Shown here: positions 14,998 to 24,100 of the stretch, piece by piece | How positions within the stretch are numbered: position 1 is the first letter of the stretch | How the letters are laid out: each line of letters begins with the position of its first letter | Assembly (NCBI GenBank): GCA_963752045.1 | Contig: CAVVWN010000008.1 | Location: 372,001-436,000 of the forward strand | Length of the DNA stretch: 64,000 nt | Source of the DNA: DATKDF01 sp963752045 | Lineage (GTDB): Bacteria > Acidobacteriota > Vicinamibacteria > Vicinamibacterales > SCN-69-37 | Reading direction: 5' to 3' | Program-made: the position numbers and the translations under genes | The notes under the pieces: generated by a model | Database searches by the model: none | What the model was told of the DNA's origin: nothing | What the model saw: only the letters and a program-made list of their open reading frames with translations

Positions 14998-16701
14998 GTG
15001 AAGCTCCGTGTTGCCGTCGTCCTCGCCGTCGTCGCCGCCGTTCAGCAGGGGGCCGGCACGGCGTCGCTCGCCGGCAGCGTCGTCGATGCTGCCGGCACCG
15101 GCCTGGCCGGTGTCGAGGTGCGGATCAGCGAAGACGCGGGGGCGGGGTTCTTCGTGCGCCGCACCGACGCGGATGGCCGTTTCGGTGCCACCGGTCTTCC
15201 GGCTGGGCGCTTCGTCGTCACAGCCGTCGCCGACGGCTTCCTGCCCTCGAGCTATGGCGCCATGGCGCACGGCCAGCCGGGCGTGCCGATTCGTCTCGCG
15301 GCCGGCGGGCGGGCCGGCGACGTGCGCATCACGCTCGAGCGTCCCGCCTCGATTGCCGGCCGCGTCGCGAACGAAGAAGGCGAGCCGGTGCCAGGCGCCG
15401 TGCATGCGATGGCCGCGTCGTGGACTGGCACGGACCGGTCGCTCCGGCGGATGGCAACCGCGCGCACCGGTGCCGATGGCCGCTACACGATCTCAGGGCT
15501 GACGCCCGGGTCCTACGTGCTGCTGGCCACTCCGCCTGCCGAAGCGGTTCCTGACGGCGCGGTGCGGACTGAGGAGGGGCAGCCTCGGTTGGCCTATCAG
15601 GCGGCGTTCTATCCGGGTGTGACGGCCGCCGCCTATGCGGCAACCGTGACCGTGGTCGCGGGCGAAGACGCGCGGGGGCTCGACGTGCTCGTCCGTCGCG
15701 CACCGGTAACGACCGTCGAAGTGGATCCGGTGAGCGACGGCCGGCCGCTCGCGTATCCGGCAGCGGTTCTCGTGCCCGAGGCCGTCGGCGAGGTTGGCCT
15801 GGAGGTGGACACGAGCCCCTCGGCCCGTCCGCTGAGGTTCGCACACGTTCCGGCTGGGCGGTACACCGTGATCGGGAGCGCCCTCGAGGCCTCTCCGAGC
15901 GGTGTGCTCGAGCGGCTCTGGTCGAGGGCGATTGTCGACGTCGATGGCAGCACGCCGGTCGAGATGCCCCTCGCACTCGGTCCGGGCGCGCGGCTCGAAG
16001 GCCGGCTCATGGCGGGCGACAAGCCTCTCTCGGGGGCGGACCTCCCGGAGACCTGGCTCTGGCCGATCCGCGCCGATTACCCCACGGGCATCCTCCCGTT
16101 CGGAGGGACGCTCGTCGCCGGGGCGTCCGGGGAATTCACGATTTCCGGAATCGCCCCGGGCCGTTACGTCATGCAGTTCGGCCGCGACCGGTCGTCCCAG
16201 ATCGCCGGTTGGTCGGTCCGGCGCGTCATGGTCGCGGGACAGGACCTGGCAGACCTGCCGATCGATCTGCGGCTGGGCGATCGGTTCACCGACGTCGAGG
16301 TCGTGCTGTCGAACCGCGAGAGCGAACTTCTGGGCACGCTCAGCGACGCGACGGGCGCGCCGCGCTACGACGTCACGCTCGTGGCGTTCCCGGCCGACAG
16401 CCGGTACTGGTGGACCGGCACCAGACGAATCCGTCTGGCACGTCCGGACACATCCGGCTCCTACGTGATGCGCGGGCTGCCCGAAGGCGAGTACCTGCTT
16501 GCGGCCGTCGCCGGCCCCGTGCCCGACGAGCCGACAGACCCACAGTGGCTTGGCGCCCTTTCGGGCGCCGCGGTTCGCGTGCTCGTCAGCGACGGGGGTC
16601 GCACCGTGCAGGACCTGCGCGTGGGATCGCAGGACGTCACGCGACCCGCCTCGCGCGCAGGTGAGCCAGGGCCACGAGCATCCCGACCGCGCCAACGGTG
16701 A
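14998..16701 (+). CDS. secreted CarboxypepD_reg repeat protein
   Basis: 567 residues from GTG 14998, with a short signal peptide (VAVVLAVVAAVQQGAG). The protein is a string of carboxypeptidase-regulatory-like beta sandwiches: recurring phrases such as LAGSVVDAAGTGLAGVEV, DADGRFGATGLPAGRF and NEEGEPVPGAV occur at about 25-110, 115-195, 240-330 and 335-400. The C-terminal module (RRIRLARPDTSGSYVMRGLP to TVQDLRVG) recurs in four other proteins of this window. Such proteins are exported and bind or display ligands; no catalytic residues are seen. Its last 65 bases overlap the end of the convergent GT87-like gene. Confidence 0.82.
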   Translation: MKLRVAVVLAVVAAVQQGAGTASLAGSVVDAAGTGLAGVEVRISEDAGAGFFVRRTDADGRFGATGLPAGRFVVTAVADGFLPSSYGAMAHGQPGVPIRLAAGGRAGDVRITLERPASIAGRVANEEGEPVPGAVHAMAASWTGTDRSLRRMATARTGADGRYTISGLTPGSYVLLATPPAEAVPDGAVRTEEGQPRLAYQAAFYPGVTAAAYAATVTVVAGEDARGLDVLVRRAPVTTVEVDPVSDGRPLAYPAAVLVPEAVGEVGLEVDTSPSARPLRFAHVPAGRYTVIGSALEASPSGVLERLWSRAIVDVDGSTPVEMPLALGPGARLEGRLMAGDKPLSGADLPETWLWPIRADYPTGILPFGGTLVAGASGEFTISGIAPGRYVMQFGRDRSSQIAGWSVRRVMVAGQDLADLPIDLRLGDRFTDVEVVLSNRESELLGTLSDATGAPRYDVTLVAFPADSRYWWTGTRRIRLARPDTSGSYVMRGLPEGEYLLAAVAGPVPDEPTDPQWLGALSGAAVRVLVSDGGRTVQDLRVGSQDVTRPASRAGEPGPRASRPRQR

Positions 16702-17770
16702 CGACCGACAGTGCCATGAACCGCGAATAGAGCGCGCGGCCCATGATGTCGAAGATGGTGAGCCCGACCACGGCCAGCGTGGCGCCGAAGAAGATCCGCC
16801 ATCCGAGAGACACGACCCCCCACCGATCGAGCATGCACACGGCCGCCGGCGTGCCGAGCAGCAGAACGTAGTCCCAGCCCTGGGGTGAGAGCAGGGGAAT
16901 GAGCAGCATGAGCATGGCCCACTCGAGGTACTCGGGTTCGGCGACGTGGCGCCGGCCGATCCAGACGAGGATCGCAAGTGCTACCGCCAGCGTGCCTGTC
17001 GTGGCCGCCAGGCCAGCGGCGAGCTCGCCGGGGCCAAGCCACTTCGCCCACATGGCCGCAAACGAGATGTTGTCGTTGCCCGTGAGGTTGGGTGCGGTCG
17101 AGTCCCTGACGGTGTGCCACCAGTCGGCGACGAGCTGCAGGTTGCCGGTCCATCCATAGGACGCGGCCGGTAGCACCAGGCCGAAGGCAACCACGCCGGC
17201 CGTGGCGAGGACCGGCGCCGCACCGTACCCCACGGCCAGCCACGGCACCATGATGAGCGCGTACGGCTTGACGAAGGCCGCAAGCCCGACGAACACGCCG
17301 GCGACGACCGGCCTGTCGATCTGCGCGGCGAGGAGTGCCGCGACGAGCAGCGCTCCGAGCAGGATGTTCGCCTGGCCGAGCGTGAGCTCGTGCGCGTAGA
17401 ACTTCGCCATGAAGAGCACCGTGAGCCACGTGAGCGTCTTCGGCGACCGATGCCGGCTGGGCAGGCCCGACACGGACCATCTGACAAGGACCATGAGCAG
17501 CCCGACCGAGGCGGCAAACCAGACCACCTTCGCGGTTTCCTCGCGCACGAGCGCAAACGGGGCCATCGCCACCGCAAATGCCGGCAGGTACTTGAACTCG
17601 AAGTGGCCGTCTTCGGCCCGGTAGAGCGGCTCGGCTCTGAGAGCCCGTTCGGCAGCCGTCCGGTACACGCCGAAGTCGACCATCTCGCGCGAAATGCGAG
17701 CCGTGTAGACCGCCGCCGCCAGGAGGGCGATGGAGAGGGGCCAGGCGATCGGTTTCAGGCGCGCGAGCAC
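16637..17770 (-). CDS. GT87-like (DUF2029) polyprenyl-phosphate-dependent mannosyltransferase family membrane protein
   Basis: 377 residues from GTG 17770, chosen because a TATACT box lies 6 bases upstream; the frame continues further but as low-complexity sequence. About nine to ten membrane helices. The conserved DFGVYRTAAERAL with an acidic residue just after the first helix matches the catalytic-loop position of GT-C fold glycosyltransferases that use lipid-linked sugars; LGQANILLGALL and FVKPYALIMVPW are family-like. The gene immediately upstream encodes a 377-residue paralogue (shared FEFKYLPAF / FQFKYLPAF, LTWL, VFVKPYAL), a tandem duplication. Sugar and acceptor are unknown; a cell-envelope glycan is the likely target. 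Confidence 0.8.
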   Translation of the reverse strand: MLARLKPIAWPLSIALLAAAVYTARISREMVDFGVYRTAAERALRAEPLYRAEDGHFEFKYLPAFAVAMAPFALVREETAKVVWFAASVGLLMVLVRWSVSGLPSRHRSPKTLTWLTVLFMAKFYAHELTLGQANILLGALLVAALLAAQIDRPVVAGVFVGLAAFVKPYALIMVPWLAVGYGAAPVLATAGVVAFGLVLPAASYGWTGNLQLVADWWHTVRDSTAPNLTGNDNISFAAMWAKWLGPGELAAGLAATTGTLAVALAILVWIGRRHVAEPEYLEWAMLMLLIPLLSPQGWDYVLLLGTPAAVCMLDRWGVVSLGWRIFFGATLAVVGLTIFDIMGRALYSRFMALSVVTVGAVGMLVALAHLRARRVA

Positions 17771-17776
17771 GCGAGG

Positions 17777-17782
17777 AGTATA
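17777..17782 (-). promoter_or_regulatory. -10-like TATACT box, 6 bases before the downstream GT87 GTG
   Basis: On the minus strand TATACT is followed by six bases and the GTG at 17770. It overlaps the last bases after the stop of the upstream paralogue (17787), so the second copy may have its own leaderless promoter. Confidence 0.5.
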
Positions 17783-17786
17783 CCGG

Positions 17787-18920
17787 TCACGCCAGTCCGC
17801 GCCGGCGCACGAGCGCGAGCCCGCCGACGAGCACGAGCGTGACGACACTCAGCACGGACAGGTCCATCAGGCGCATGTAGAGCGCCCGGCCCAGCAGGTC
17901 GAAGATGGTGAATGCCATCAGGCCGAGCGCCGCCGTGAGCACAGCTCGGGCGGCTCGCGGGAGGACGGGCATCGCGTTCGCGAGCGAGAGGAAGCCCGGC
18001 GTCGCGATGAGCAGGACGTAGTCCCATCCCTGGGGCGACACGAGCGGCACGATCATCATCAGCAGTCCGAGTTCGAGAAAGCCCGGCGAGACCGCCCGCC
18101 GTCTGGCAAGCACCGTCGCCGCAGCCAGCGCGACGAGCGCGCCGGTCGAAACCCAGATCAGCATCCCCGTAACGTCCGACGGGCCCAGCCACTTCGTCCA
18201 CATCGCCGCCAGCGAGATGTTCTCCGGGAACATCAGATTGGGCGCGGTGGTTTCGGTCACCGTCCGGATCCATTCGGCGAGAAGCATCACGTTTCCCTGC
18301 CAGCCGTATACGACCGCCGGTACCATCAGTCCCGCGGCGAGGACGACGATGGCGGCACCTGTGGCCGACCAGCCCGCGGCGAGCGGCAGCCAGGGCATGA
18401 GGATCAGGGCGTACGGCTTCACGAAGACGGCCGCGCCGACGAGCGCGCCCGCACGCAGGGGCTGGTCTCGATCGGCCGCGCCGAGGGCGGCGACGAGGAG
18501 GACGCCGAGCAGGATGTTCGTCTGGCCGAGATCGAGCTCGTGCACGTAGAAGCGGCCGACGAGCAGCACGGCCAGCCACGTGAGCGCGCGGTCGCTCAGG
18601 CACTTGCCAGGCAAGGCCGCCACCGATGCGCGAACGAACAGGACGAGCAGCGCCACCGAGATGGCGAACCAGAGCGGGCGCGCGGCCGCCTCTGGCAGCA
18701 GGGCGAAGGGCGCCATCGCCAGCGAGAAGGCCGGCAGGTACTTGAACTGCCAATGGCCGTCGTCGGGCCGGTAGAGCGGTTCGGCCGCAAGCGCGCGGGT
18801 GGCGGAGGTGCGGTAGACCTCGAAGTCGGGCAGATCGCCCGAGACGCGCCCGAACCAGAGGAGCGTTGCGAGCGTCGCGATGACGACGGCCCAGACGGGC
18901 GGCCTCAGAGTCGCGGGCAC
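17787..18920 (-). CDS. GT87-like (DUF2029) membrane glycosyltransferase, upstream paralogue
   Basis: 377 residues from GTG 18920. Same architecture as the next gene: an N-terminal helix, then DFEVYRTSATRALAAEPLYRP with the acidic GT-C loop, QFKYLPAFSLAMAPFALLP, DLGQTNILLGVLLVAAL and VFVKPYALILMPW, with about nine to ten hydrophobic segments. It precedes its paralogue by 16 bases. A TATACT box lies 7 bases before the start. The duplicated pair could act on different sugars or positions of one envelope polymer; this is inference. Confidence 0.8.
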   Translation of the reverse strand: MPATLRPPVWAVVIATLATLLWFGRVSGDLPDFEVYRTSATRALAAEPLYRPDDGHWQFKYLPAFSLAMAPFALLPEAAARPLWFAISVALLVLFVRASVAALPGKCLSDRALTWLAVLLVGRFYVHELDLGQTNILLGVLLVAALGAADRDQPLRAGALVGAAVFVKPYALILMPWLPLAAGWSATGAAIVVLAAGLMVPAVVYGWQGNVMLLAEWIRTVTETTAPNLMFPENISLAAMWTKWLGPSDVTGMLIWVSTGALVALAAATVLARRRAVSPGFLELGLLMMIVPLVSPQGWDYVLLIATPGFLSLANAMPVLPRAARAVLTAALGLMAFTIFDLLGRALYMRLMDLSVLSVVTLVLVGGLALVRRRGLA

Positions 18921-18927
18921 GCGCGCG

Positions 18928-18933
18928 AGTATA
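18928..18933 (-). promoter_or_regulatory. -10-like TATACT box, 7 bases before the upstream GT87 GTG
   Basis: TATACT on the minus strand, seven bases before GTG 18920 with no ribosome binding site in between. It lies in the 29-base gap after the typA stop codon (18950), so read-through from typA is also possible. Confidence 0.5.
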
Positions 18934-18949
18934 CGCGCGTGGGCCGGGG

Positions 18950-20785
<1,836 letters not shown>

Positions 20786-20791
20786 CCAACC

Positions 20792-20797
20792 AGTATG
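20792..20797 (-). promoter_or_regulatory. -10-like CATACT box, 6 bases before typA ATG
   Basis: On the minus strand CATACT is followed by six bases and then the typA ATG. Same spacing as the nadE and GT87 boxes, and no Shine-Dalgarno sequence in the gap. Confidence 0.45.
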
Positions 20798-20839
20798 ACA
20801 GAAGACACAGGGTTGGTCCGGCCGGCGCCTCGTCCGGAT

Positions 20840-21068
20840 GAACCATGGAGGGCGTTGAGGTACTGGAGGGCCAGAACGCCGCGCCATGGCCGCGGGGCCG
20901 TCGAAACAGGCAGGATGACGAGTCGCCGCTGCGGAATCGACTGCGACTCGTCATCCTGCCTGTCTCGACGGCCACCCGGCCGGCTGGCCGGCGGGCTTCG
21001 CCCGTCGGCCATGGCGCGAGGACAGGTCCTCAGGCTCTTCACGACCTCCACGACCTCCACGGTTGATC
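20840..21068. repeat. nested inverted repeat element, family A copy 2
   Basis: Fills most of the gene-free gap 20786-21143 between the divergent typA and beta-lactamase-fold genes. Inner arms 20896-20926 and 20943-20973 match over 31 bases with one mismatch (which still allows G-U pairing), loop 16 bases. Outer arms 20880-20892 and 21006-21018 (cgcgccatggccg and complement) are perfect. The flanks carry the 15-mer at 20846-20860 and the 14-mer at 21055-21068 shared with the element at 2864-3122. Strong secondary structure in either RNA or single-stranded DNA is expected. The remaining bases to 21143 hold no gene. Confidence 0.75.
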
Positions 21069-21143
21069 GTCTCCGCGGTCGATTCGGACAGGAGGGCAGT
21101 ATCGCCTATCATCTCCGGGACTCAGCTACCGCTGGAGGCGCCG

Positions 21144-22766
21144 ATGTCCCGGTTCGACCTGCGACCACTGCCGATTGCCTGTGTGGCCGCGCTGCTGCTC
21201 GCCGGCACCGGCTGCGGGGAATCCCGGCAGCCGGCGCCTTCACCTCAACCGGCGGTCGCCGCGCCGACGGCTCCGGGTCAGGGCGCCGGCGGATCTCGAC
21301 TCGGGCGGCTGCAGCCGGTGCTGCCGGAAGTCGATCGGATGTTTGCGGCCTTCGCGGAACGCTCGCACGCGCCGGGCATTGCCTGGGGCGTCATCCTCGA
21401 CGGGGAGCTCATTCACCACGGTTCGTGGGGCGTTCGCGACGTCCAATCGAAGGCGCCGATCGACGTGGACACCGTCTTTCGTATCGCGTCGATGACGAAG
21501 AGCTTCACGGCGCTGTCGATTCTCAGGCTCCGTGACGAGGGCAGGCTCGCGCTCGACGACCCGGCCGAGACCTACGTCCCCGAGCTCCGCGGGCTCTCGT
21601 ACCCGACAGCGGACTCGCCCAGAATCACCGTCCGCCACCTCCTTTCGCACTCGGAGGGCTTTCCGGAAGACAACCCTTGGGGCGACCGTCAGCTGGCGCG
21701 GACAGACGCCGAGATGAGCGAGATGCTGCGGCAGGGCATCCCGTTTTCCACGTCGCCGGGCACCGCCTACGAGTATTCGAACTTCGGATTCGCCATCCTC
21801 GGTCGCATCGTCGCCAACGTGTCCGGGCAGCCGTACCCGCAATACGTCGCGACGAACATCCTGGCGCCGCTCGGCCTGACGTCGACGACGCTCGAAGCCG
21901 GAGACGTGGTGCCCGACCGGCTGGCGAAGGGCTACCGCTGGCAGGACGACACGTGGCTCGACGAGCCGCCGCTCCCCGACGGGGCCTTCGGTCCGATGGG
22001 CGGCATGCTGACGTCGACGCGCGACCTGGCGAAGTACGTCGGCTTTCTGATGAACGCTTTCCCGGCCCGCGACGACGCCGAGACCGGTCCGGTCCGGCGG
22101 GCCTCGGTGCGCGAGATGCAGCAGGTGTGGCGCATGCGGCCGGCGACCGCGCGTCGGGGAGGGGACGGCGGCCTGCTGTTGTCCGCGGGAGGGTACGGCT
22201 ATGGCCTGGGCATTCGCCAGACCTGCGACTTTGGCCAGGTCGTCGCGCACACCGGCGGGCTGCCCGGCTACGGGTCGGTCATGACGTGGCTTCCCGAGTA
22301 CGGCCTGGGCGTCGTCGCGATGGTCAATCTCACGTACACGAGCGCGAGCGGGGTCGCGGGCGACGCGCTCAATCTGCTCGTGAAGTCCGGCGGGCTCGCA
22401 CCGCGCCATCCCGAGCCGTCGGCGGCGCTCGTGGAAGCCCGGAACGACGTGAACCGGCTACTCGAGCGGTGGGACGACGGGCTGGCCGGGGAGATCGCGG
22501 CCGAGAACCTCTTTCTGGACGAGTCGATGGACCGACGCCGCCGCGCGATTGAAGGGCTCATCGAGCAGCACGGCACCTGCCGGCCCGACGACGCGTTCGA
22601 CGTCGAGAACGCGCTGCGCGGTCAGTGGACGATGAGCTGCGACCGCGGCCAACTGCTCGTCTCGATCACGCTCGCGCCGACGATGCCGCCGAAGGTGCAA
22701 TACCTGTCGGTGCGCCCAGTCGAGCCCGGCGCCCCAACCCGAGCCCCGACGTGCTCCGGCACCTGA
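21144..22766 (+). CDS. serine beta-lactamase-fold hydrolase, lipoprotein
   Basis: 540 residues from ATG 21144, preceded by GGAGG at 21134-21138. The signal peptide ends in a lipobox (LLAGTGC, Cys24), so the protein should be membrane-anchored, followed by a Pro/Ala-rich linker. The class C beta-lactamase / D-alanyl-D-alanine carboxypeptidase fold shows the SxxK nucleophile motif Ser116-Met-Thr-Lys119, Tyr211-Ser-Asn213, and His369-Thr-Gly371. The last 130 residues form an extra domain (from about 410) of unknown role. Members hydrolyse D-peptides, esters or beta-lactams; substrate is uncertain. Confidence 0.88.
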   Translation: MSRFDLRPLPIACVAALLLAGTGCGESRQPAPSPQPAVAAPTAPGQGAGGSRLGRLQPVLPEVDRMFAAFAERSHAPGIAWGVILDGELIHHGSWGVRDVQSKAPIDVDTVFRIASMTKSFTALSILRLRDEGRLALDDPAETYVPELRGLSYPTADSPRITVRHLLSHSEGFPEDNPWGDRQLARTDAEMSEMLRQGIPFSTSPGTAYEYSNFGFAILGRIVANVSGQPYPQYVATNILAPLGLTSTTLEAGDVVPDRLAKGYRWQDDTWLDEPPLPDGAFGPMGGMLTSTRDLAKYVGFLMNAFPARDDAETGPVRRASVREMQQVWRMRPATARRGGDGGLLLSAGGYGYGLGIRQTCDFGQVVAHTGGLPGYGSVMTWLPEYGLGVVAMVNLTYTSASGVAGDALNLLVKSGGLAPRHPEPSAALVEARNDVNRLLERWDDGLAGEIAAENLFLDESMDRRRRAIEGLIEQHGTCRPDDAFDVENALRGQWTMSCDRGQLLVSITLAPTMPPKVQYLSVRPVEPGAPTRAPTCSGT

Positions 22767-22767
22767 C

Positions 22768-22816
22768 AGACTCCAGATTCCAGATCCCAGATCCCAGATT
22801 CCAGATCCCAGATTCC
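22768..22816 (+). repeat. tandem heptamer repeat (7 x 7 bp) abutting a start codon
   Basis: Seven head-to-tail heptamers: agactcc, then agattcc or agatccc six times, ending at the base before ATG 22817. The array begins one base after the stop of the preceding gene (22766) and replaces the whole spacer, so no ordinary ribosome binding site exists. Short tandem repeats of this kind can change length by slippage. Confidence 0.85.
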
Positions 22817-23980
22817 ATGACCGACCCCATCTACATCCTCACCGTCATCTCCATCATCATCGTCACGTCCGAGTGGTTGTGCCGGCGGGGCGTGTTCCGG
22901 CACATCGGTTCGGCGCTGATGGTCATCCTGCTCGGCATGGTGGCGTCCAACCTGGGGATCATTCCCGCAGGGTCGACTCCCGAGGCGCCGGTGGGCACTT
23001 ACGACACCATCTTCGGGTACGTCGCGCCGGTCTCGATCTTCTGGCTGCTCCTGCCGGTCAACCTGCGCGACGTGCTCAAGGCCGGCCTGCCCCTGGTGCT
23101 GCTTTTTCTCCTCGGTGCGGCGGGTACGACGGCTGGCGCGGTGATCGGCATGCGCCTCGTGGGTGGGGAGGCCACGATAGGGCCGATGTCGAATGCGATT
23201 GCGGGCATGTTCACGGGCACGTATACGGGTGGCAGCGTGAACTTCAACGCCATCGCGCTCGAGTACGGCGTCATGCGCGAAGGCCTCCTCTACACCGGCT
23301 CCATCGTCGTCGACAACATCGTCAACACGATCTGGATCGTGCTCACGCTGGTCATGCCGCGGTTGCTCTACGCGGTCTGGCCGAAGAAGAAAGGTGTGGC
23401 TGAGGCGCAGACAGCCGGCGCGCCGATCATCGATCTCGACGCCGAGACCGAGACGATCGATCCGCGAAAACTCGCGCTCATCCTTGCGCTCGGCGGCGTG
23501 GCGATGTGGGTGTCGCAGCAGTTGTCCGCGCTGCTGGCCGGGGTGGGCTTTGCGGTGCCGTCGATCCTCATCATCACGACCATCGCGCTCGTCCTCGCGC
23601 AGAACCGGACGATCAGCCGCCTGCCGGGCGCGCGGGTGCTGGCGATGTATGCGGTCTACATGTTCCTGACGGTCATTGGCGCCTTCTGCGACTTCGCCGC
23701 GCTTGCCGGTCTGGGCTCGCTCGGGGTCACGCTGCTCATCTTCGCGTTGATCGTGGTGACCGTCCACGGCGTCGTCACGTTCGGCGCGGCCTGGATCTTC
23801 CGCATAGATCTGGCCGCGGCCTCGGTCGTGTCCCAGGCCAACGTCGGCGGCAGCACGTCTGCGCTGGCGCTCGCCAAGAGCCTCGGACGCGAGGACCTGC
23901 TCGTGCCGGGCGTGCTGCTCGGCGCGCTCGGTGTGGGCGTCGGGACGTTCCTGGGGTTCCTGGCGGCCGGGCTGAGTTGA
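22817..23980 (+). CDS. DUF819 family membrane protein
   Basis: 387 residues from ATG 22817; the frame is open upstream through the heptamer repeat, but this ATG begins the membrane protein proper. About ten hydrophobic helices. FTGTYTGGSVNFNAIAL and VVSQANVGGSTSALALAKSLGREDLLVPGVLLG are the two Gly-rich signatures of the DUF819 (YjcL-like) family, which resembles secondary transporters with inverted repeats. Transported compound unknown. A hydrophilic central loop (PKKKGVAEAQTAGAPIIDLDAETE) separates the halves. The heptamer array directly before the ATG may affect its translation. Confidence 0.85.
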   Translation: MTDPIYILTVISIIIVTSEWLCRRGVFRHIGSALMVILLGMVASNLGIIPAGSTPEAPVGTYDTIFGYVAPVSIFWLLLPVNLRDVLKAGLPLVLLFLLGAAGTTAGAVIGMRLVGGEATIGPMSNAIAGMFTGTYTGGSVNFNAIALEYGVMREGLLYTGSIVVDNIVNTIWIVLTLVMPRLLYAVWPKKKGVAEAQTAGAPIIDLDAETETIDPRKLALILALGGVAMWVSQQLSALLAGVGFAVPSILIITTIALVLAQNRTISRLPGARVLAMYAVYMFLTVIGAFCDFAALAGLGSLGVTLLIFALIVVTVHGVVTFGAAWIFRIDLAAASVVSQANVGGSTSALALAKSLGREDLLVPGVLLGALGVGVGTFLGFLAAGLS

Positions 23981-23984
23981 AGGG

Positions 23985-24096
23985 GGTCCGAGGGTCCGAC
24001 GGTCCGACGGTCCGACGGTCCGAGGGTCCGACGGTCCGACGGTCCGACGGTCCGACGGTCCGAGGGTCCGAAGGTCCGAAGGTCCGAGGGTTCGAG
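23985..24096. repeat. tandem octamer repeat (14 x 8 bp)
   Basis: Fourteen contiguous units of ggtccgaN (N is g, c or a; one unit has ggttcgag), beginning four bases after the DUF819 stop and ending four bases before the stop codon of the convergent gene at 24101. The units are not spaced, so this is a simple tandem repeat, not CRISPR. Confidence 0.9.
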
Positions 24097-24100
24097 GGGG

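Noticed and set aside
23985..24096. CRISPR-like array
   Set aside because: Octamers are contiguous with no spacers and no cas genes nearby; a simple tandem repeat.
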